A DNA stretch of 64,000 bases from Astropecten irregularis (lineage: Eukaryota; Echinodermata; Asteroidea; Paxillosida; Astropectinidae), in the NCBI GenBank assembly GCA_963971285.1, contig OZ020254.1, positions 8,990,001 through 9,054,000 of the forward strand, given 5' to 3'. Positions 36,401-43,020 of this stretch are shown piece by piece. The notes under the pieces are model-generated. The model worked only from the letters and a program-made list of their open reading frames with translations, ran no database searches and was not told the origin of the DNA. Position 1 is the stretch's first letter, and each line of letters starts with the position of its first letter. The position numbers and the translations under genes are program-made.

Positions 36401-37950
36401 GGGATTTTCATGCATACTCATGTAGGGAACCAACAGCCAAAATATAATGAAAAAACATAAACAAATGAAGAGGCAATCATGACCCCCAGAAATTGTTTTT
36501 TCAAAAAAATTACACCACCAGTTGAGTGGAAGGAACATATTCAGCACAAAAAAACCCATTGAGGGGGAAAGTTTTGTCAGAAAACCTATAAAACAACCGC
36601 AACTTTTTGTGCACAAATCAATTGAGTTACTGCTCTCAGTTCCCCAGATGACATCACAGTTTTGCTCATGAATATGGAAATGCTAATTATCATACAAACT
36701 GAAAAACCTGTTTTTAAACCTGAATCAGTGTGAGGAAGTGGGTAAAATCACAATCCCCATGTACAGTTTTTTTGTTGGCACATGTTCAGGCCATAATATT
36801 CGCATTGCAGAGACCCTTTAAAAACATACTGTTAAAATGTTTCTGCCTGAAATGCTGTATTTATCCAGAGAGGAGTAAAACCAGTGACCAAAATTATTTT
36901 TGATCTTTCAAAGATCAAAAATAGAAGGGAAAAGACTGAAGAAATACTGTGGCCGTTTCTCAATTTTTTCTCAAAAAGTGGGCAGCGCATGGGACTGAAA
37001 TTGTCACAGATGACTGTTACTGTATCTTTCATGATAGTTTTGCCCACGAATCTGTATTTCTTTCATAAAAACCAAAGTATGATATTAGGTTTAAGTAAAC
37101 TTGGTATCAGAAGCAAGACAATCAGAGACCTCATCAACCAAGGCTGACACAACACTGACCCAACTGCCCAACACACAGAAACTACTGCTGTGTTGTTGCA
37201 TTCAAGATTGAAGATTACGGTAGTAACCTAATGGAATGTGAGATCAGAGAAATGCATCATCTCCACAATTTCAAAATTCTGAGAGAGTGTGATGATGAAA
37301 CAGCTTTATAGAAACAATAGGCCCCTATTCTTCCCACATTTCTCCTTCCAAGAAAACAGATGTGCTCCGCTTTTTGGAATGTATTTAAGCTATAGACATT
37401 ATGAAACCTTCCCAATAGACTTTACACCTGCGACAATTTTCTCCCAACAAATGAATACCCTTCCCCACATATTCCCTAAAAATGACACTCTCGATAAATT
37501 TTTCTCCAACTTGAAGTGCGTTCATTCTTTTTTTCTCCATCCATCAAAATTAACAGCTATGCTAGGATTGGGTTATTTGGGTATTCCTACCATAAAGATT
37601 AGCCAGAGAGATGTCTAAACTCCAAAGACCAGCTGGACACCAATGACTGCAGTTTGAGACGGTCAGTTGCATCTCATCTGCAGTTTGCATGCATTCAAAG
37701 GCATATAATTTGCAGGTGTGAAACTTACACACCCTGTTTTTCAATGCAAGTCCCTAAACTGAACGTTCTATCCGGTGACCCTATATCTGAGATCCTGGCT
37801 AAAAGTGAAAAAAAAAAAATGCCACAACCATGACGACAGAATGAGAGAAGAATCTGCCCCCAAAATGGACACAGAATGCACTTACCTGATCGGGTAGTTA
37901 AGCTCTCGTCTGTAGTCGGCCAGGCAGAATGATCAATTCACACTGTTTAT
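1..37950 (-). CDS. SLC5A7: High-affinity choline transporter (CHT1/SLC5A7), gene span, 3' end cut off
   Basis: Sodium- and chloride-dependent plasma-membrane symporter that brings choline into cholinergic nerve endings for acetylcholine synthesis. Eight coding exons with GT-AG junctions and matching phases give 520 residues; vertebrate CHT1 is about 580, so roughly the last 60 residues (cytoplasmic tail) lie left of position 1. Diagnostic segments are the N-terminal [11 protein letters not shown] stretch, [14 protein letters not shown] (56-69), the sodium:solute symporter signature [14 protein letters not shown] in exon 4, [16 protein letters not shown] in exon 6 and [20 protein letters not shown] in exon 7. 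The match runs along the whole protein with few gaps, so this is CHT rather than another SLC5 member. The start at 35588 has a good context (CCAAGATGG). Seven exons are compact, while intron 1 is 26.7 kb and holds most of the mobile DNA. No frameshift or stop was seen, so the gene looks functional. The span includes a proposed 5' UTR exon at 37886-37950. Confidence 0.95.
673..842 (-). mobile_element. tRNA-derived SINE-like repeat
   Basis: The sequence GAACCCGGAGAAAAAACC, with TCAAACCCGGGCCACATTGG and CTAACACACTTGCCACC, matches the layout of a short repeat common in marine invertebrate genomes. On the minus strand GGTTTGATCCC resembles a Pol III B box. It lies in CHT intron 7. Confidence 0.6.
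1187..1703. mobile_element. MITE with long imperfect TIRs in CHT intron 7
   Basis: The left end has GACATAAATAACCCATAGAC (about 1201-1220), and the inverse GTCTATGGGTTATTTATGTC lies at about 1671-1690. A second inverted pair, ACTATGGGCAAA (about 1289) and TTTGCCCATAGT (about 1613), sits inside. There is no ORF. The element nearly fills the 1.46 kb intron between CHT exons 7 and 8. Confidence 0.75.
1935..2152 (-). CDS. SLC5A7: CHT exon 7 (residues 289-361)
   Basis: The exon is 218 nt, with acceptor CTCTGCAG next to a (GA/TC)n run and donor CAGAAG|GTAAAA. It encodes [19 protein letters not shown], where the N-x-S/T sequons could be glycosylated in the extracellular loop, then [20 protein letters not shown] and [20 protein letters not shown]. 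The last segment is the second conserved signature of the family. Confidence 0.96.
2155..2178. repeat. (GA)n microsatellite next to the CHT exon 7 acceptor
   Basis: About eleven GA units; on the minus strand this is a (TC)n polypyrimidine tract that directly precedes CTGCAG of exon 7, so it also serves the splice site. Confidence 0.85.
3014..3167 (-). CDS. SLC5A7: CHT exon 6 (residues 238-288)
   Basis: The exon is 154 nt, with acceptor TCTGGCAG and donor AGTACAG|GTGAGA. It encodes [20 protein letters not shown], then [20 protein letters not shown] and LIGAIGAST. The match to CHT proteins is nearly residue for residue. It leaves one base to start the Asp codon completed in exon 7. Confidence 0.96.
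3209..3360. mobile_element. Palindromic fold-back element, partial copy
   Basis: It carries CTGCTCATCAGCCAAAA, TGCTTGGATTAAGGAGGGCC and then GATCCTGCTAGGATC in a hairpin closed by GGGCCTTCTAACTCCAAGC. It is the left part of the family whose full copy lies at 7586-7936; it sits in the intron between CHT exons 5 and 6. Confidence 0.75.
4039..4394 (-). mobile_element. SINE-like repeat in CHT intron 5
   Basis: On the minus strand GTGGTCTGGTGTGTTGAAC and GGATTCGAATCCA (B-box-like) are followed by CACCCAGGTGTAAATAGGTA and then a tail with short A/T runs. The TTACACCTGGGTG motif is common to SINEs of many marine invertebrates. Most of the intron between CHT exons 5 and 6 is this copy. Confidence 0.6.
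4617..4742 (-). CDS. SLC5A7: CHT exon 5 (residues 196-237)
   Basis: The exon is 126 nt (42 codons, phase 0 at both ends), with acceptor GCTTATAG and donor CTACTC|GTAAGT. It encodes [20 protein letters not shown] and then [20 protein letters not shown]. This corresponds to the less conserved extracellular loop and next helix of vertebrate CHT1 (there ending in DSFLLLML). Confidence 0.93.
4957..5266. mobile_element. MITE, GGCCCAATTTCATGG family copy
   Basis: It begins GCCCAATTTCACGGTTTTGC and ends with the inverse AGAACCATGAAATTGGACCC. The interior has TAAGCG/GCTTAC words as in the copies at 41668-41945 and 49699-50001. It lies in the intron between CHT exons 4 and 5. Confidence 0.75.
6131..6279 (-). 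CDS. SLC5A7: CHT exon 4 (residues 146-195)
   Basis: The exon is 149 nt, with acceptor ATGGACAG and donor GGCCTG|GTAAGT. It encodes [19 protein letters not shown] and the sodium:solute symporter signature [14 protein letters not shown], followed by ICIFIGL. It ends in phase 0; reading past the donor gives unrelated residues. Confidence 0.96.
7288..7443 (-). CDS. SLC5A7: CHT exon 3 (residues 94-145)
   Basis: The exon is 156 nt, with acceptor CCTAACAG and donor ACTCG|GTAAGG. It encodes [20 protein letters not shown], then a segment with [19 protein letters not shown]. Compared with vertebrate CHT1 this region has only conservative changes. No long open frame marks it because it is short and contains no early Met. 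Confidence 0.95.
7586..7936. mobile_element. Palindromic fold-back element, full copy with internal duplication
   Basis: Terminal inverted repeats run AGTAACAAAGTGCTGCAAAC ... CAGTTTGTAGCAGTTTATTA. Inside are two successive hairpins, each with an AAGGAGGGCCTGACG-type stem and a GATCC(T/A)GC(T/A)AGGATC core (about 7651-7763 and 7771-7875). Nearly the whole element can fold on itself. There is no ORF. It lies in the intron between CHT exons 2 and 3. Confidence 0.8.
8219..8510. mobile_element. MITE rich in TIR sequence (GCCGTGCTACTGCCGTG)
   Basis: The left end reads CTAAGGCCTAGACTATACGC and CGTGCTACTGCCGTGCC; the right end is its inverse, GGCAACGGCAGTAGCACGGC and TAGTCTTGGCCTAAG. Several further CGGCA(C/A)GGCA words repeat inside. 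It is 292 bp with no ORF, and lies just left of CHT exon 2. Confidence 0.75.
8596..8709 (-). CDS. SLC5A7: CHT exon 2 (residues 56-93)
   Basis: The acceptor is CCTCAG at 8710-8711 and the donor is CTAG|GTTTGC, 114 nt. It encodes [17 protein letters not shown] followed by [14 protein letters not shown], the most conserved stretch of CHT proteins. It follows the 26.7 kb intron 1. Both junction phases agree with the exons on each side. Confidence 0.96.
8919..9151. mobile_element. MITE, GGGGCCAATTTCAT family, copy 1
   Basis: It begins GGAGCCAATTTCATGTAGCT and ends CTGTGAAATTGGCCCC (inverse). The interior (AATAAAACAAACCACCATTC, ATATTCATGGTCAG and GGTTGTTAACCCTG) matches the copy at 53983-54219 in the opposite orientation. 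Confidence 0.82.
9152..11081. other. CHT intron 1 sequence without recognised features
   Basis: Mostly A+T-rich, with only short random frames (none with family resemblance or flanking splice sites). The hairpin at 9344-9371 is the sole structure noted. Confidence 0.6.
9344..9371. other. Short perfect hairpin
   Basis: AAATTTGTATGG is separated by 4 nt (GAAT) from its exact inverse CCATACAAATTT. It lies in CHT intron 1 with no adjacent gene, so a regulatory role is not supported. Confidence 0.6.
11082..11215. mobile_element. Palindromic fold-back element, partial copy
   Basis: It carries AGTTAGGAGGGCCTGA, then AACTCCAAGCATTTTAATAT, ATTTCAGGTCATTA and TGAGCAGTTTGCACCAGTTC. This is the right half of the family seen in full at 7586-7936, with the central GATCC core lost. 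Confidence 0.7.
12434..12601 (+). pseudogene. LINE reverse-transcriptase ORF, 3' tail only
   Basis: In one frame the text reads [20 protein letters not shown], then [20 protein letters not shown] and [14 protein letters not shown] before a TAA. The run LLxIP ... F(S)xAGSxLWNSIPxxIRxxxSxxxFRxxLQTxxF is the usual C-terminal end of non-LTR retrotransposon polyproteins of the CR1/L2 type. A TAA precedes it where an Arg is usual. The following 12602-12710 (GGCACTTTATAAATTATGCC) resembles the short 3' end of such elements. All upstream parts are missing, as in 5'-truncated insertions. Confidence 0.65.
12818..12872. mobile_element. Palindromic fold-back element, fragment
   Basis: AAGATCCTACTAGGATTG followed by GGCAGGCCCTCCAAACTTCA matches the core and one stem side of the 7586-7936 family; the outer TIRs are missing. 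Confidence 0.6.
12873..14373. other. CHT intron 1 sequence with G-runs
   Basis: Contains long G-runs (13142-13157 and 13676-13699) and otherwise ordinary A+T-rich intron text. No exon or element was recognised. Confidence 0.6.
14374..14740. mobile_element. MITE, TTTAAAGGTA family, copy 1
   Basis: It begins TTTAAAGGTAATATCATACT and ends with the inverse TATTATACCTTTAAA. The central part contains the shared TTTTGAGAAAACAG-like, ACGGCCACAGT and TCTGGATAAA words, and the right part has TTCAGGCAGAT and CACCATCTTTATATCCTG. Confidence 0.8.
14982..15078. mobile_element. MITE, TTTAAAGGTA family, fragment
   Basis: AACCGTATGGTGCTGGAAAT and GATATTTTTGCCCATGAATC match the left half of the family in inverted orientation; both termini are missing. 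Confidence 0.6.
15079..17639. other. CHT intron 1 sequence, no gene
   Basis: Contains the 30-bp tandem duplication and A/T-rich runs. A 176-codon minus-strand frame at 16389-16919 contains the duplication and looks like chance. Confidence 0.6.
16759..16819. repeat. Tandem duplication, 2 x about 30 bp
   Basis: ACACATGTACACAACTGGAA followed by GGTTGAGACA occurs twice in succession without change. Confidence 0.9.
17640..17862 (-). mobile_element. Isolated terminus related to the long-TIR transposon
   Basis: The segment ends GGTTGATTTGACATGGAATG, the same terminus as the right arm at 21136, after text (CCAAATCGGAGAGGTGACCC) that parallels the GAGAGGGTCACC part of the arm. The rest differs, so this is a diverged relative or a solo end lying about 480 bp left of the main element. 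Confidence 0.5.
18347..19104. repeat. Left terminal inverted repeat arm
   Basis: It begins GGGTCATTCCATGTCAAATC and ends near ATTACACAGTTTTTCA. Landmarks shared with the right arm in inverted orientation include AGCTCCGCCCACCTGGCCGG, the TTTGGCCCTAGATTCAT stretch, the ACTCGCATGACGGAAAGGC/ATGCGAGT block and the CCTTCATGGTTAGGTTGCAT block. Short frames inside it on either strand are mirror images of frames in the other arm and are not genes. Confidence 0.88.
19286..19633 (+). pseudogene. Transposon protein remnant, N-terminal part
   Basis: The frame is open from about 19286 (first Met at 19346) to a TGA at 19631-19633. It reads [20 protein letters not shown], then [20 protein letters not shown] and [19 protein letters not shown]. 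It is acidic at the start, then basic and helical, with a CDKCQESQD pair of cysteines. I recognise the layout from uncharacterised transposon-encoded proteins common in cnidarians, molluscs and echinoderms, not from a named family. A frameshift near 19625 passes the reading to the next block ([20 protein letters not shown], from 19627), which looks like a helix-turn-helix. Confidence 0.6.
19627..19773 (+). pseudogene. Transposon protein remnant, HTH-like block
   Basis: In the frame of the ATG at 19630 the sequence reads [20 protein letters not shown], then [20 protein letters not shown] and a TGA at about 19771. The pattern LxPxSWxIxKTxxEFxVSxxMVKxA is typical of a helix-turn-helix at the N-terminal side of the same invertebrate transposon proteins. 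It is one base out of frame with the preceding block. The several hundred residues that normally follow (the catalytic part) are absent here. Confidence 0.55.
19775..20278 (+). pseudogene. Transposon protein remnant, C-terminal domain (167 codons)
   Basis: This open frame reads [20 protein letters not shown], then [20 protein letters not shown] and [20 protein letters not shown], with [20 protein letters not shown] and [20 protein letters not shown] near the end. The pattern YxPGxYIACxYDxxWYIGxI, then VKFM, then WP...CWIPxxxVxxxI, then GRxYxLS is a small beta-rich domain found at the C-terminus of many uncharacterised proteins of marine invertebrates. It may bind nucleic acid or chromatin, but this is speculation. 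It is intact as an ORF but lacks the preceding catalytic region. Confidence 0.6.
20386..21136. repeat. Right terminal inverted repeat arm
   Basis: Inverted copy of 18347-19104, ending GATTTGAAATGGAATGACCC. Differences from the left arm are mostly single bases and short indels (for example CGCGTTTTCGTGACTCGGCC against its partner), so the two arms have diverged since the last transposition. Confidence 0.88.
22255..22330 (+). mobile_element. SINE fragment (B box and 3' part)
   Basis: GGTCGCCCGTTCGAATCCCG is B-box-like; it is followed by TTTGTTCACTTTTCAA, the same tail as the minus-strand copy at 25355-25480. The 5' part (A box) is missing. Confidence 0.6.
24520..24640 (+). mobile_element. tRNA-like SINE fragment
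   Basis: GTGGGTTCATATCCCACCTG resembles a T-arm. Upstream text has no clear A box and no cloverleaf can be drawn, so it is a decayed repeat, not a tRNA gene. Confidence 0.35.
25327..25480 (-). mobile_element. tRNA-derived SINE
   Basis: Read on the minus strand: TAGCTCGGTTAGCAGAGTGC (A-box-like) then CCGGTTCGAATGTTTCTTTG (B box) and TTGTTCACTTTTCAAAAATT, ending in a T-run of about 27 (25327-25353). The spacing between the boxes fits a tRNA-like head. It shares its tail with 22255-22330. Confidence 0.65.
28980..29346. mobile_element. MITE, TTTAAAGGTA family, best copy
   Basis: It begins TTTAAAGGTAATATCATACT and ends AAGTATGATACTACCTTTAA. The centre holds the palindrome GATCTTTTAAAAGATC. It is 367 bp, closely matching 63197-63560 throughout. 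Confidence 0.85.
29798..29937. repeat. Tandem duplication, 2 x 70 bp
   Basis: Both units start GGACTTTCCAAGCTTTTGAG, contain GGGGTTGCTACCGACAATTT and end GTAAAATACA. There are a handful of differences in the 3' part. Confidence 0.88.
34405..34605. mobile_element. Possible pogo/Tc1-like terminal fragment
   Basis: GGTACGTCATTATAACAAAA, TGATCGTTCATTATAGTGAA and TTCGGTATAGCCAAATGTTT repeat a TTATAgcgaA-type word, as in ends of pogo-like transposons. No terminus or coding part is identifiable. Confidence 0.25.
35423..35616 (-). CDS. SLC5A7: CHT exon with start codon (residues 1-55)
   Basis: The coding part is 35588 down to 35423 (166 nt). It encodes the extracellular N-terminus and first membrane segment ([18 protein letters not shown]) and ends GIFTMT. 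The donor reads ACGG|GTAAGC and leaves one base of the next codon. A splice acceptor (TTGATCTTCCAG) sits just upstream at 35617-35618, so 35616-35589 is 5' UTR joined to an upstream non-coding exon. Confidence 0.95.
35830..35972. repeat. Dispersed repeat (CAGCATCTGATGAACC), copy 1
   Basis: CCAGCATCTGATGAACCAAG, ATTTCCCATGGTGACTGTTT and GGAGGCCTTGCAAATCCTAT recur at 53540-53686 and 54890-54999. All three end in a CTCCCTTTAA-like boundary. This copy lies about 240 bp upstream of the CHT start-codon exon. Confidence 0.7.
36180..37095. mobile_element. MITE, TTTAAAGGTA family, split by a second element
   Basis: The part 36180-36257 (AGGTAGTATCATACTTTGGT ... GATGGTGATG) and the part 36823-37095 (AAACATACTGTTAAAATGTT ... 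ACCAAAGTATGATATTAGGT) together match one inverted family copy. The break falls exactly where the family sequence is continuous in other copies, and the gap is filled by 36258-36822. Confidence 0.78.
36258..36822. mobile_element. Element nested in the TTTAAAGGTA MITE
   Basis: About 565 bp. The left end is TTCAAGGGCGGCTGCAGTGC; the right end, read inverted, is TTTAAAGGGTCTCTGCAATG, so the two ends form an imperfect TIR. There is no ORF. It must be younger than the host MITE. Confidence 0.65.
37886..37950 (-). other. SLC5A7: Probable 5' UTR exon of CHT
   Basis: Read on the minus strand, a near-perfect donor ATCAG|GTAAGTG lies at 37886/37885, and TTTCCTGTGCAG gives a possible acceptor at 37951-37952. 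The start-codon exon has an acceptor in its own 5' UTR, so an upstream non-coding exon must exist; this is the best donor seen within a few kb. If the acceptor is not used, the exon could instead begin at a transcription start further upstream, around 38.0-38.3 kb. RNA evidence is lacking. Confidence 0.5.
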
Positions 37951-37999
37951 CTGCACAGGAAATAGATACAATGCTTCATTTAGTGCCAGTTAAGGCAGA

Positions 38000-38330
38000 G
38001 AGTATAACCGCATCGGACTGGGCTCCCGTCTCTTTGACAGGTAAAGTTAAGTGCTCACTGCATGGCTAATGCACCGAAGAAAGATTTTGCGCCCGTGACT
38101 CACAGCGGAGAAGAACTGTTGGGAAAGGAGTGGAGGAGGGGGTGGTGGGGAGGACGGAGAATACTGCAATTCCGTGGGTCTGCGGGGGCTTCGTGAGACT
38201 ATGACGGAGCTAATCGTCCGTTGCTTCAAATAATTGACTTCATTCATTTAGGCTCGGGTGGCAAATCCATCAATGCGGCGGACACACAGGATGGGGGGAA
38301 TCGGCACGAGCACAGGATGCCATCCAATTT
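38000..38330 (-). promoter_or_regulatory. Candidate CHT promoter region
   Basis: CpG-richer than its flanks and just upstream of the proposed 5' UTR exon, with a purine-rich tract (GGAGTGGAGGAGGGGGTGGT). No clear TATA box. The placement is by context only. Confidence 0.3.
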
Positions 38331-40559
38331 GCCACTAATTGATGCCTAACCCTTTAAGCGCAAATGGATTAAACAACCATCAAACCCTTTATTTGAAACA
38401 AGAGAAAAAAAATGCATTTTTATAGAAAATTGTACAGATCGAGCTACATATGTATACATCTTCAGTGCCAAATTCTCACACTTGCACATATTGATATTTT
38501 GAGGGCAATCAATACGGCCACTTTAGCAGTTTTACAGAGTAAAGGTGCAAATACATGTACGTTCCAGATGTACATACATGTACGTATGTATATGTACAAT
38601 GTGTAGACGCAGGTACCATACAATATGTACAGGCACATGGAATTGGTAATGAGGTGTTAGTTCCAACACAAACAATATGTCCCGTCTCTTGCTGTCCAGC
38701 AACAAATCAAGATTGTCAACGTTTATTTTCCTTTTTCACTGATTGTAATTTTTATTATTATGCACATAGCACAACAATATTATCAATTTACCACAAAAAC
38801 CTTGATGGTACGTGTTGCAATGCACAGAACCACTAAGTATTTTGACAAGTAGATCTAATCTTTTAATTCTGGGAAAGATGTCCTTGCGCTAAAGGCATGA
38901 AAGGTGACAAAAGGGAAAAACAAAGATCTGATGTATAAACGACATTGACGAGCTTATCAAAACCAAACGCACCCAATGTAGCAATAATGTGCCTGGCATC
39001 AATATCACAAATCTCTTTGACCTCAAGTTAAGATCAATCGTACGACTTTGAAGGCCTATGAATGATCCCTTTTTATTCCTTCATGTCATGATCAATCTCA
39101 GCAAAAATGAGCTCTTCAGCGCATTTTGCACAATTTGCGCATTTTTAGAGCTAAAGCCCGAAACTGTCATGTCTGTTCAGGAAAAGCTAGTATGTAACGA
39201 GAGTGACTATTGTGCTAAATACTGCTGTTTCATGGTTTGCCATCCATAACGTTTCTTTTCAAAACTAGAGCCAGTGATTACACCGCAATCCAAGATGGCT
39301 GACAAGATGTAAAAATGGGGCGAGCCCAGTGGCACGAAGACAGAGGAACAAAACACAAGCAGCTAAGCAATTTTTGATGGTCTCTTTCTATTGTTTAGTT
39401 GTTTTTGAACTTTAAATCTGAGGTCTTGCTTGATCTTCTCGCTAATGAAATAATCTGGTAGGTTTGGTTAAATGAGTCACTCTCTTTTATACTAAGACCC
39501 TGAAAACTTCTAATCAGCATGATGGCAACTTGCCAACAAATCCCGAAAAAACAATGTGTGAGACATTATTACACATGTATACCATTAAGCTATAAATATG
39601 TACATGTATGTATGATGTTGCACTGTCACAAAATCTGAAAAGTTGTTGACATGCACAGTACGTATTTTCCATGGTAACTGGAGTCACGACTGATTGTAGT
39701 GCTTTGTAAATCTGACATTTGAAATGCGCAAATGTCAGATGTACAGGTCCATGAATGTGCAATTGCATGCATGCATAGTTTCAGGACTCGGCTGAAATAT
39801 CAGCCAAAGAATACAGTCAGTCAACCTTTAGAGTTCTTCTCTTATGTCCACATCACATTGACTTGGGTGAAGTTCAATAGTTGGCTTGGTTTATTTTTGG
39901 CTGAAGTTCTTGTGTGTGTATCTCGTATTAAAGGGTATGTGAAATATTCAAGTGTGACAATAACTTGAAATTGGAAATGTAGGGCAAACAAACAGTGTAT
40001 GGACGTGTTGGTTCACAAGCTAGTTCCTCAGTGAAAATTGTATACCTGTGCGCAGTACATACATTGTCATACAAATACACATAATTTCATAAAGGATATA
40101 TATCTCCATGTTCATAAAACCCCAATATGGGGGTTTTGTAGTTGTTTGGTGGCTTGTTTGTGTAAATATGGAGACGGTAGAATTTTCACTCTTTGTAGGA
40201 TGTGATTTTGTGTCTGTCTGTCATTATTTTCACTGTTAATATTTTGGAAGTAATTGTTCATGTTTTGGTCATAATTGGTCACCATTTTGGCCCTGCATGA
40301 AATAAACAGCTACGTACACATATATATAACGTATAATTTCTTAGGTGTTGATCTGTCCTATCATATTTAGCAGTCTATATATATATCGTTACCAATCAGC
40401 ATGATCAGTGTTCCGACTTAATTTTGTTTAATCACATTCGCCAGGGAGTTGGATGGGTTTTCAGGAGTGATGAATGCGGCCAAGTGGCCAGGGTGAATGT
40501 CACGATAGAGGCGCAGTGCCGCGATTTCACCTGGTGATGAGATAAATGCTCAAAATAGA
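38331..40559. other. Intergenic sequence, no gene recognised
   Basis: A+T-rich, with ATGTAC-rich simple sequence near 38550-38600 and the hairpin at 39710-39740. Confidence 0.55.
39710..39740. other. Short perfect hairpin, 12-bp stem and 7-nt loop
   Basis: ATCTGACATTTG and its inverse CAAATGTCAGAT, spaced by 7 nt (AAATGCG). It is intergenic; no terminator-like U-run or other context follows. Confidence 0.6.
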
Positions 40560-41200
40560 AATTTGCATTTGCCACGGGGGAAATCAGCGGGGCTCAACGG
40601 GGCTGTCTTCCTTCCTATTGTTGGACTGTGTCTGTTTGTCGGTCGGGCCGGCCGTCTGACTGGCTGTCTGTCCCAATGACTGATACGTTCTCAAAGATGC
40701 GGAAAGTGTGAGACATCGCCCGACAGACGCGTCGCATCGCGTCGTGTCGTGCGCAAGGGTGGTCAGAAATTTAAGATTTAATGTCCCCGGACAAGCGAGC
40801 GGAGACCTAAATAGCCCCGTGGCATAACTGATTTTCACCCGGTGGCGGCGGTCGTCTCTACGAAAGAGGAAACACTCGTCAGTGAATTGACAGGTCCCTG
40901 CCCGCCGCTGTTGCTGCTGCTGCTGTGCGGTAACACAGTGCTGTGAACTGAACACCATCCCCCACGAAGAAGAGGAAAATCAATATGTAAATCGAGTGCA
41001 ACACTACGCGGGGAACATTAAGTGCCGTACATTGCACAGGTGCACGCTGTGTGTGTGACATTATTTCACAGAGAACAGAGAGTTTATCACAAGTCTACCG
41101 GTACCGTACGTACCTGCGTGTTTGTGTGTCACCCCCCGTGCACTCTGCATCACTATAAACGCGGATTGTTTTCATACTGCCAAAGTAGGCAATTTCGGGA
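40560..41200 (-). promoter_or_regulatory. CpG-rich block with a possible minus-strand first exon
   Basis: Many CpGs (GACAGACGCGTCGCATCGCG) and a CAG/CTG run at about 40906-40926. On the minus strand ACACGCAG|GTACGTAC at 41114 is a fair donor, with TTTATAG (from 41157) upstream as a weak TATA-like word. It could be an alternative CHT first exon or an independent promoter; the polyQ-containing frame at 40584-40958 shows no family resemblance. Confidence 0.3.
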
Positions 41201-41667
41201 CTGACAAAAAAAATTTGAAGATGACAGCCGTCCATTTTTCTTCTTCATCTTTTTCATAACGAGGAACAGGTTTACTCTTGCAACACTGCCGTAGTGTTAA
41301 AGTGCTCATCATATGTAATCTCGGGGGAACTCAAAGAATATAAAAAGAAAAATGATACAGGAAAAAGAAAGCAAAAAACTTCACCCCCCAAAAGCCTTAT
41401 TTTTTTCACTTTATCCGTCAAGTAATGATGGATGTAGGCAGCGTGATAGAGTATAGCACACTAACCACCTGTGCATTAAATTGTACCCTAATTTAATAAC
41501 TGATTCAATTCCCAATTGTAGCTAGTTAATTAATGCAAGTGCATTAATCAACATCTAAGTTCCTTCAGACAAAGAGACCTATCATTGTCTGGTTGCATAT
41601 TATTATTAAAGAGAGCGTCACGGTCCAGTGATTCACAATGAGATGAGAAAGCCTAAATGGTAACCAA

Positions 41668-41945
41668 GGCCCAATTTCAAGGCTTTGCTTACCGTAAGCG
41701 TAAATTCAGCGCTTACTACATCAGACAATCCTGTGCTTTATATACGAGATCCAATTTTATGAATTAGTTTTCCGTTACGCACATGCGTAGTTCACACAAC
41801 TAAGGATTCCCCACTTGCTCGTCTTGCCTAAATTCCATAAAATTTGGCGCTAGCCCTGTAAGCAGGTTAAGCAGAAAATGAGAATCATCATGTTAAGCGT
41901 AAAATTCTGCAGTAAGCACAATAAAAGAGCCATAAAATTGGGCCC
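41668..41945. mobile_element. MITE, GGGCCCAATTTCATGG family copy
   Basis: It begins GGCCCAATTTCAAGGCTTTG and ends GAGCCATAAAATTGGGCCC. The interior carries TTACCGTAAGCG and GTTAAGCGTAAAATTCTGC, as in the copies at 4957-5266 and 49699-50001. Confidence 0.78.
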
Positions 41946-42916
41946 AGATCATTATTACTTCTACAGCTGCTGTGTAAATATCCAAAGGCTCGGCCAGTAT
42001 CATGTGAAACAGGAAATACAGCAACAGTGCTTGGGAGAATTCAGGTTAAAAATTGTGCGCCGGCAAATGAAATAAAGTCGGCCTGCTAAACATTATAAAT
42101 ATGCAAATTTAAGCTTTTTTTTTCTTTTTCTTTATTTTTTTTTGCTCCAGGGTGAATCCAAGTACATCTGGCCCAAGTGGCAGGACAGTCAAAATGCCCC
42201 AGGGCACAGGGTTTACAGACAAATTAATTGTTTTATTTAATTTAAACTCCAAAATGTACAAATTCAAGTTGCTATTGAAACTACAGTGCACACACTGTAA
42301 TACAGTATACATGTATTCCCGGATTCAGGAACTAGTATCTATTTTTTTTTTGGGGGGGGGGAGGGAAACAAGTTGGCATCTAGAGGTACTTTCCTCACCT
42401 TCCACCTCAAGGGGTGCTGGGTTAAAATCCCACCCAGTCAGTGCAATACATGTATATGCAGATTGGGTTATCAGTTTGTCCATGATCTAACAAGGGTTTT
42501 TCCCCACAAAAATTTATTATCTGGAATTTTGCGTCCAACTTCTAAAAACTGTCATTTCCTTCCTTATTATTTCCCACAGGATCCTACTACACGTAGAAGA
42601 GACTTCTTTTCCAGGCTATCCCAGCAAAAAAAAAAAGATAATAAAAATAGTAATAAACAAGCAAAATGAATCATAAAATATGGGGATCGGTTTGCGGGAA
42701 CACAAATGTAACATTCGTTTAAGTACTTTAGCACAAGTTTCTTATTTCTTTGCACTTCTTGTTTGGTCTCAACGTTGGTATCAATGGTTCTCAACTAGCC
42801 TGCTTGAATTGAAATGAGGAATGTGTGGTCCTTTAATCATAAATACTCATTGTTTTAAAGCCTAGAGTACGGATGAATAGACAAAGGCCTTTAATGTCTT
42901 CTCTCTTTTGTTCTTA

Positions 42917-43020
42917 GGATCGAAACATCAGGCCCTCCTAACTCCAAACATTTGATATATTTCAGGTCATTATTTTGGTTGACATGGTTGATGAGAAGTG
43001 TACTGCATTTGTTAGTTGCA
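42917..43020. mobile_element. Palindromic fold-back element, right-half fragment
   Basis: AGGATCGAAACATCAGGCCC, then TCCTAACTCCAAACATTTGA and ATTTCAGGTCATTATTTTGG, then TGATGAGAAGTGTACTGC correspond to the right half of the 7586-7936 family. Confidence 0.68.

Noticed and set aside
40584-40958. Minus-strand ORF with a short Gln run
   Set aside because: The Gln run comes from a CTG/CAG microsatellite; the rest has no family resemblance and no splice sites support it.
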